Below, in pieces: positions 53,801 to 62,800 of a DNA stretch of 64,000 bases (within the stretch, counting starts at the first letter, position 1; every line of letters starts with the position of its first letter). The notes below the pieces were generated by a model. It worked only from the letters and a program-made list of their open reading frames with translations, was not told the DNA's origin and searched no databases. This DNA comes from Owenia fusiformis (Eukaryota > Annelida > Polychaeta > Sabellida > Oweniidae), in the NCBI GenBank assembly GCA_903813345.2, contig CAIIXF020000012.1:33430572-33494571 (forward strand), in the 5' to 3' direction. Both the position numbers and the translations under genes were made by a program.

Positions 53801-56800
53801 GTGGTGCAACTGGATCTGGTAAAACAACACAAGTTCCACAGTTTCTATATGAAGCTGGATATGCTCAGTAAGTTCCTTTATGAAATACTATTATGTACAA
53901 TAAACCTATATTTCTGAGCACCCTGTAGTCATTCTATGTGGTGCAACATGATCGGGTAAAACAACACAAGTTCCACAGTTTCTGTATGAAGCTGGATATG
54001 CATAGTAAGTTCTTTTATGAAACAATATTATGTCCAGTAAAACCTGTATTTCTGAGCACCCTGTAGTTATCCTATGTTGTGCAACTGGGTCTGGTAAAAC
54101 AACACAAGTCCCTCAGTTTCTATATGAAGCTGGATTTGCTCAGTAAGTTCCTTTATGAAATACTATTATGTACAATAAACTTGTATTTCTGAGCACTCTG
54201 TAGTTATCCTATGTGGTGCAACTGGGTCGGGTAAAACAACACATTAAGTTCCTCAGTTTCTATACGAAGCTGGATATGCTCAGTAAGTTCCTTTATGAAA
54301 CAATATTATGTACAGTAAAACCTGTATTTCTGAACACCCTGTTGTCATTCTATGTGGTGCAACTGGGTCTGGTAAAACAACACAAGTTCCACAGTTTCTA
54401 TATGAAGCTGGATATGCTCAGTAAGTTCCTTTATGAAACAATATTATGTACAATAAAACCGGTATTTCTGAACACCCTGTAGTTATCCTTTGTGGTGCAA
54501 CAGGATCTGGTAAAACAACACATTAAGTTCCTCAGTTTCTGTATGAAGCTGGATATGCTCAGTAAGTTCCTTTATGTCATGTACAGTAAAACCTGTATTT
54601 CTGAACACCCTGTTGTCATTCTATGTGGTGCAACTGGGTCTGGTAAAACAACACATTAAGTTCCTCAGTTTCTGTATGAAGCTGGATATGCACAGTAAGT
54701 TCTTTTATAAAACACTATTGTGTACAATAAAACCTGTATTTCTGAACACCCTGTTGTCATTCTATGTGGTGCAACAGGATCTGGTAAAACAACACATTAA
54801 GTTCCTCAGTTTCTGTATGAAGCTGGATATGCTCAGTAAGTTCATATGAAATATACAATAAAACCACCTCAAAAAACCACCATTCAATTCAATCACCTCT
54901 CTAACCTACTGGCTTTAGACTTCCAAAAAGAATCTGGAAATGCAAACACCTTCCATTGGGAACACTGAACACCTCTATGGCATTTGGATTAAGCAGGTTA
55001 AAAGGTAGTTAGTAGGTTAAATCACATCTCCGTAAAACCTTGTAATAATGGGTTATATTTTACAATTTAACTGGGCCATATGTGGAATGAAAAAAATGAC
55101 TTGAAAACATGATTGCCCAATTTACCGTATTGGCATTCAGTCCATTGCCCAATAGGCAACTTCTTTTTTGTAATTTAATTGCCAAGAGTTAAATTGATTG
55201 CCATTTGGATTAAACAGGTTTAAAGGTAGTTAGTAGGATAAATCACATCTCTGTAAAACCTTGTAATAATGGGTCATATTTTACAATTTAACTGGGCCAT
55301 ATGAGGAATGAAAAAGTGGCTGTTTTGAGCAGCCCATGTACCAGGGTTCATGACTTGAAAACATGATTGCCCAATTTAAAATATTGGCATTCAGTCTATT
55401 GCCCAATGGGCAAACAGTTTTTCATATTACTATTGGCAATGATGCAGCTGTTTCTATGTCTAAAGTTGAAAACATGATTGCCCAATTTACCATATTGGCA
55501 TTCAGTCCATTGCCCAATAGGCAAACAGTTTTTCAAAATTCATTGCCAAGAGTGAAAATCATTGGTAGTCAGGCAGCTATGAGTTTGGAACCCTTACATG
55601 AACTCTTGATGATTCTTGCCCAATAGGCAAGTAGTTTTTCCTATTACTGTGGGCAATGATGCAACTGTTTCTATGTCTAAGGTTAAAACATGATTGCCCA
55701 ATTTACCATATTGGCATTCAGTCCATTGCCCAACAGGCAAAAAGTTTTTCAAAATTCATGGCCAATAGTGAAAATCATTGGTAGTCAGGCAGCTATGAGT
55801 TTGGAACCCTTGCCTTATATGAACTCCTGATGATTCTTGTTTGTTTCAGTGATGTTGGGATGATTGGAATCACAGAGCCAAGGAGGGTGGCAGCTATTAG
55901 TATGTCAAGGCTCTTAATAATTCTTGTTTGTTTCAGTGATGTTGGGATGATTGGAATCACAGAGCCAAGGAGGGTTGCAGCTATTAGTATGTCAAGGCTC
56001 TTAATAATTCTTGTTTGTTTCAGTGATGTTGGGATGATTGGAATCACAGAGCCAAGGAGGGTGGCAGCTATTAGTATGTCAAGGCTCTTAATAATTCTTT
56101 TGTGTTTCAGTGATGTTGGGATGATTGGAATCACAGAGCCAAGGAGGGTGGCAGCTATTAGTATGTCAAAGCGGGTCGGCACTGAACTGAATCTCTCTAC
56201 ACGGTAATTAATGCCGAGTTATGCCAATGAATTTTTTTTGATTTGACTTACTTTTGCAATTTGACCTTTTTTAGCAACTCAATTTTAATGACTGCCAAAT
56301 TAAACCAAAATGATGGAAGTCAAAATAAGTTTTCAGTGCATAACAAATTATCTGTGATTTGTGAACGAAGGCATCAGCTTAAATTTTCACCATGTAAGTC
56401 CATCAAACGGTGACATATTGTTATAGTCTCAACTTTTTTGTGGATGGTGTTTGGGGGTTGGCATTTGTAACATCACACAACAGTCAGTGTTTGTAACAGC
56501 ATTCAGCATCTGACGGTCAGCATCTGTAACAAACGGCAGGTGGTGACATTTTACATGTTGATGCATTTTTGTTTGTTTGTTCGCTCAGTTGTTTGATTGT
56601 CATTTGTGACTTTGATCATGTTTTAGTGAGGTGTCTTACCAGATTAGATACGAAGGGAACACAACTCCAGATACCAAACTGAAGTTCATGACTGATGGAG
56701 TTCTCCTGAAAGAAGTCCAGAAAGTAAGTCCTTGTAGAACTCTCTTTTTATATCTCATCAGTGGTGGATTGATACATGTTGTAAGCTCCTAGTATTACCT

Positions 56801-59800
56801 TTTCTGCTTGTAATAAAGAAGATATCAAAACCTGAAAGCCATGCTTGGAAAAGGACTAAAATCATGTTTGCTGTTCAGTCAGTTTCTAGAGACCATATAC
56901 ACCATAAAAGTGGCATGTGCACTCTTTAGAGAGAAAACAGTGAATAGCAGAGGTCGGGTAATTTCGGGTTGGGTCAGAAGAAAACAGAACAATGAATTCC
57001 GACACCTCTAGTGGATAGGAAGAAGTATTTTCTTGTTTGAGTTCATCTTATATTTTAGGATTTTCTCTAATATTTTAGGATTTTCTCTATTATTTTAGGA
57101 TTTTCTCCTCAGTAAGTACAGTGTGATCATAATTGACGAGGCTCACGAGCGCAGCATTTACACAGACATTCTCATTGGTCTACTTTCTAGGATTGTACCT
57201 CTCAGACACAAGGTATGTAGCATCATTTGCAGTTGTTAGTGATCTTTCATTTCCACTCTAAAAAGGTTAAAGGCCTCATGCAAAGTTAGAATATATTATT
57301 TAATTTTACATGGGACATTTCCTTTAAGATGTCTACTATTGTTAATAAATTTAGTGCTATTACATAAAGGGAAAAAAGAAGAAAATGGCTGCTTTGTTTT
57401 TTTCATGACTTGTAGTAACCAAAAACATTTTAGAATACAAAATGTGAAAAAAATCTTTAAAAAGTTAAAGCTATAAGTTGTGTGCATGTATATGTATTAT
57501 GTTGTCCCACTCTCTGTAATGAAACCAGTTATAAACATATATGTTGTCCCACTCCTAATGTAAAAATGAAGGTATAAGTATTTTGGAAGTTGGAATGTGA
57601 ATGGATTCTACCCTTTGTCTCATGACATCTGCTTTTCACTCTTACAGAAAGGCTCCCCTCTGAAGCTGGTCATCATGTCTGCAACACTGAGAGTGGAGGA
57701 TTTTACTGAGAACTCTCGCCTCTTTAAGATAAAACCACCAGTTATAGAGGTAAGGAAAAAATAGTTAAAGAGGTAAGATAAAAACAGTTAATAGAGGTAA
57801 GATAAAAACAGTTAATAGAGGTAAGATAAAAACAGTTAATAGAGGTACATTAGAAACTGGTATGATGTTATAGATATAAGATGAAAGAGATTGGTATAAT
57901 ATAAGGGTTATATAAAAGAAAAGTTTTGGAGGCAAAATTAGACTGTTATTCTTGAAATAAATCATTTTAAAAACAACTTCAGTGGTATTTATATCAACAT
58001 TTTCGAGGCAATTTTCTTGTCTGACAACTTACGCTATCTGTGTTATTTATTTATAGATTGAGTCCAGGCAGTTTCCAGTGACTATGCATTTTAACAAACA
58101 CACCCCCCAAGAAAATGCCTACCTAAATGAGGCCTACAGAAAGGTCTGTAAAATACACCGGTCCTTACCAGAGGGAGGGATACTAGTTTTTGTAACAGGC
58201 CAGCAAGAAGTGAACACATTGTGCCGGAAAATACGTGAAACGTTTAAGAGCAAGTTGTCTGACACAAAAAATAAAGGTATGCTACCCTGTAAATGCTTGT
58301 ATGTTACTGTACTTTAACTGAAATTAACTTAATTTGGCGGCCATTTGAATTTTCTGGGATCCGCCAAATTGTTTAAGTCAGCCAAATTAAGTCGCTACCG
58401 AATTCCCTGGTAATTTTAGTAACATGTAAATTAGTACCAGTACATTGTAATATTGCAAGTCTGCCAAATAAAGTAGCCGACAAATGTTCAAAACAGCAAA
58501 TCTGCCAAAATAAGTGGCGCCAAATTAAGTGGATGGATCAGGTAGAGCTGGGGAGCTATGATGGTAGTGGAATGGAACGGATTTTGGAATTTGCATTTAG
58601 AATTCTAAATTTATGGAACTTCAAAACTAATTGACATATTTCAATTCGTAAATAAAGTTTTTTTCAAAAATGTACACTATGAAATCGTAAAATTGATTGA
58701 AAATCATGGTATTTTGAATTTTTACAGTGAATTTTTATAATTTGAATGCATTACCAATTTTCTGGTCATTTTTAAGAATAATGTTTTATGTAGATTCACA
58801 ACCCCTCTCAAGATGGCGATTCAATCAAAATGCCAATTTTCTTTTTTAAAATATTGCCTTTCTGTAGATGGATATTTTTATATCATATGTTTATCTGGAA
58901 GAATTTGCTACTCTGATTGGAAGTGCGTAAATTTTGTATTTCATTGAATTGTAAAATAACTTGTTTCAGCTGTCAAGGAAGATGACAAAGAATCTAGTCA
59001 GATGAAGACAAAAATTCCCAGGGTGCAACTTGATGATTATTCTGTTCTCCCTGAAGATGATGAGTTATCGGAGCAAGATGGTGCTCATGGTAACAACCAA
59101 TCAGATGAAGAGCTCTCAGAGCCTGATGACGATGATACTTTTGTAAGAGAATCAATAATTTATACAATAACTAGATTACAGATAAAAGTTAATATTATAA
59201 CATTTGTCAAAATTGGAAATGAAATTAGATGAAATTAAAGTTTTGTCAAGACTTTTGAAAGTTTCCTATAAATGATAATGATTATCTCCAAAATGAGATG
59301 ATGTTCACTGGTTTGCCATCAGTTTACCCAACTGAAAATCATTTCAATTGTAGGTTTATACAAGTTTTGTTGTATTTCATTTATTGTATTCTAGGATGGT
59401 ATGATCAATTATATTGCCCAAGGAATACTTCCAATATCCTGGCCCTCATATAGAATAACCTTTACATTTTTTATTCTAGGATGATGTCTCTAGAGAGCCA
59501 GGTGACTCACAGAACCCGATCTATGTTCTTCCTCTCTACTCCATGTTACCAACACATAAACAAGCCAAGGTAAATATCTTATTTACATTGCTTCCTGTTC
59601 AGATTAATTTTGAGTTTTTGTATTTAATTGGGTTCCATTGATGTTTTTAGTGATTCGCTTAAATTTTTATTAGAAAAATACCTATTTGATCTGTATAAGT
59701 GTTTCCAATATGCTGGGATTGTCCGAGTCGACAGAAAGGGCAAAGCAAGCCATATGATACAAAAAATCAATTGTGTTAAAGATAAGTTCACCGTTTCTGG

Positions 59801-62800
59801 ATTGCTGTGCATTTGTATGAAATATAACTTTATTCTCAAAGTTATTCTGGAAATTCCTATGTATTCTTTGTATTGTAGGTGTTTGAGGCGCCCCCTGCTG
59901 GCCATAGACTAGTAGTTGTTGCTACAAATGTGGCAGAAACATCACTCACAATACCGAACATTAAATATGTGGTTGACACTGGAAAGGTAGGTAAACTAGT
60001 AGTAGTTGCTACAAATGTGGCAGAAACATCATTTACAATACCTAATGTTCACACTGGAAAAGTAGTAAATTAAGTTTAAATCATTATGTCTTCGATGAAA
60101 TTCCCAAATATTTGCCAGAAACTAGATCTAGATAAATACTGACAAGAAAAATATCAAAAGTTGTTGAATATGTTCCTTTTGGTTCAACAAGAGAGAATAT
60201 GTGGTTAATTATGTTTTTTGGTTCTTTAGTTCCTGATTTCTTAAGCATAGATGTATAGATGCATTTACCAGTGAAGAATGCAATTGCGGTAAAACTTGTA
60301 TATTTTTTGATTCCATTTTAGCAAATCTTGATATTTGAACACCTGCTAATCCAAACACTTTTGGCTGATCCCAATGGTGGTCAGACTAGCTAGATAGGTT
60401 TTACTCTACAGGTCCATAGCCAGGATTTGCCAAGAGTGTTCACTTTTTGAAAAATTCCAGGGGGGTTATCTTGTGAACATTCTGGTCCACAAATGGCCAA
60501 AACACTTAAAAAGTGCTCAGAATGCTCTATATGAATATTAGTTGAATTATTTGATTGCGCACCTTTCAGGTGAAGACGAAGTTCTATGATAAAGTGACAG
60601 GAGTGTCCTCCTTTAAGATCACATGGACATCTAAGGCATCAGCCAATCAGAGGGCAGGAAGAGCTGGTCGAACAGGTCCGGGTCACTGCTACAGGTAAGG
60701 TTGCATCTGATTTCGATTTATAAAAGTCACAAGGGTGACCAAGATTACAAGTCATGTACATATAATGTCCACCTATTTGATCTCAGATGACTGTCATTGA
60801 AAGGAGCATGTAGGTTATCGCAAACAATTTCAAACAATTCTAACTTTAATTATGAATATTTTCTGATCATGAACATGGGTGTATCTTTTAGATCCATTCA
60901 TTATCTTCAAGAAAAGTATATATAATCATAATTTAGTTAATCAGACCTAAGTGATATTGAAGGGGCAATGGACCAATCAACATACTTTTTCAAAAATGTT
61001 GACCTAATTTTCACCAAAAATGCAACCTATTATTATATTGTCTATTATAAGAACTATTTGATAAGCATGTGGATAACCCACATGCTCCTTTTCCAACTTT
61101 TCTCTGTTTTGAGAAATAAATGATTTTGAAGTCAGTCACATTTGTATCACTGAGTATGTTGTTTAGAACTCACCTTGTGAGTGGTGTATTCTTCATGTAT
61201 AATTTGGCTGTACATGTTCAGTGAGTAATGTTTCTGTTTTTTCATTGACAAATGTATTGCAGGTTGTATTCTTCAGCTGTATTCAATGATGAATTTGAAC
61301 TGTTCTCTTCCCCAGAGATCACTAGACGTCCAGTAGATGACCTTCTGCTCCTAATGAAGGTGAGTATAAAGAGGGGAAAATACCCAAATTCATAGGTGAA
61401 CCTATTTCCGTATAAAAATGAACATACAGAAAATCTTCTTTATACTGAGATTGGTTCATATTTTAATTCTGGGATATTTCCCTATAATTCCATGATTCCA
61501 TGAACACTTGAGTGAATCTTCTTTATATAGATGTCATCTTTTAATGATATCGTTACTGACTGTTTTGTGAAAAAGTGCTGTATGTCACTGTAGTTTTAAT
61601 AAAACCAAAAGTTTATTTTTGAGCTTTTCTTATGTTTTTTGCAGGACCTCAATATTGATAAAGTGGTGAATTTCCCATTTCCTAGCCCTCCAGATAGACT
61701 AGCTTTGAAGGTAAGCTTTTTTAATTTCCAAGTTTACTTCAAAAAATCATTGAATCTTTAAAATAGATTGAATTGCCAACAAGGTTAATAGATTGACATT
61801 AGTGGCAAAATACCAATCACAGTAAAACCTGTGAAATTCAAACTTTAACACTTTTGGTACTTCTTAAATTTCTTCCACTTTGGAGGTCCTCCATTTGCAG
61901 ACGTTCATGCAACATTATGCATCGCACAAAAAATACCCTATCACATGCAGCAGTATTAAGTATTGAGTCATTTGGTAATATGTAGTGGGACTCTGAAAAG
62001 TGTCATAAATATTGGTGTGTTTCATATTACAAGTCTCACTGCAGAATGTATCTGATATTTGAACAAAACAAACTATTGATATTTGATCATATAGATATCT
62101 TGACATTGATGTAATTCATTTCAGGCTGCTGAAAAACTACTGCTATCACTAGGGGCCTTGGAGCCCCCTGCTAAACCTCAAAAACCCACACGAAAATCCC
62201 AGAGAGCTGAAATGGACAATCCTAGTGCAAGAATATCTCCTTTAGGGCGTGCCATGGCATGTTTCCCAGTGGCTCCTCGATATGGCAAGATGCTATCTCT
62301 TGGTACGCAGACACTTAAAATATATGAAACATACTAGCTTTAGTATATGCAAAATCAATGCAGAAATGTAGTTTGAATTACTGCCCATAGGTGACACCAA
62401 TGTTTTTATTTGAACATCCTAAACTAAAAAAGGAAAACAAATATTCACTCTCAAAATAATTTAAAATCTGAAATGGAATTGTTTTTTTAGGCCATCAACA
62501 CAACCTTCTGCCCTATGTGATAGCCCTAGTGGCTGCCCTGTCTGTGCAAGAACTTTTTGTGGAGATAGGAGAGCCACCTATTGATGAAACTGAGAAGCAA
62601 GCTTGGAAGAATCGGGTTGGAAAAATGGTCATGTTGAAGAAGACATGGGCTGGGCAGGTATATTATATCAGCTAACTGTTAAATTAATCAATGTATACCC
62701 TCCCCTCCAAAAGTTTGTCAGCGGAAGGTTTTAATTTGATAGTATGTCAAATCCTGTCAATGAATTTAGTTCCTTAATTACAATTGTTCAGAAATATATG

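Noticed and set aside
52770-54845. Dscam-like mutually exclusive exons
   Set aside because: Copies lack a good acceptor in phase. Entry after exon 4 gives a stop at once, and several copies contain internal stops.
59385-59480. Duplicated acceptor of DHX37 exon 11
   Set aside because: Only about 12 bases (TATTCTAGGATG) match, too short to separate from chance.
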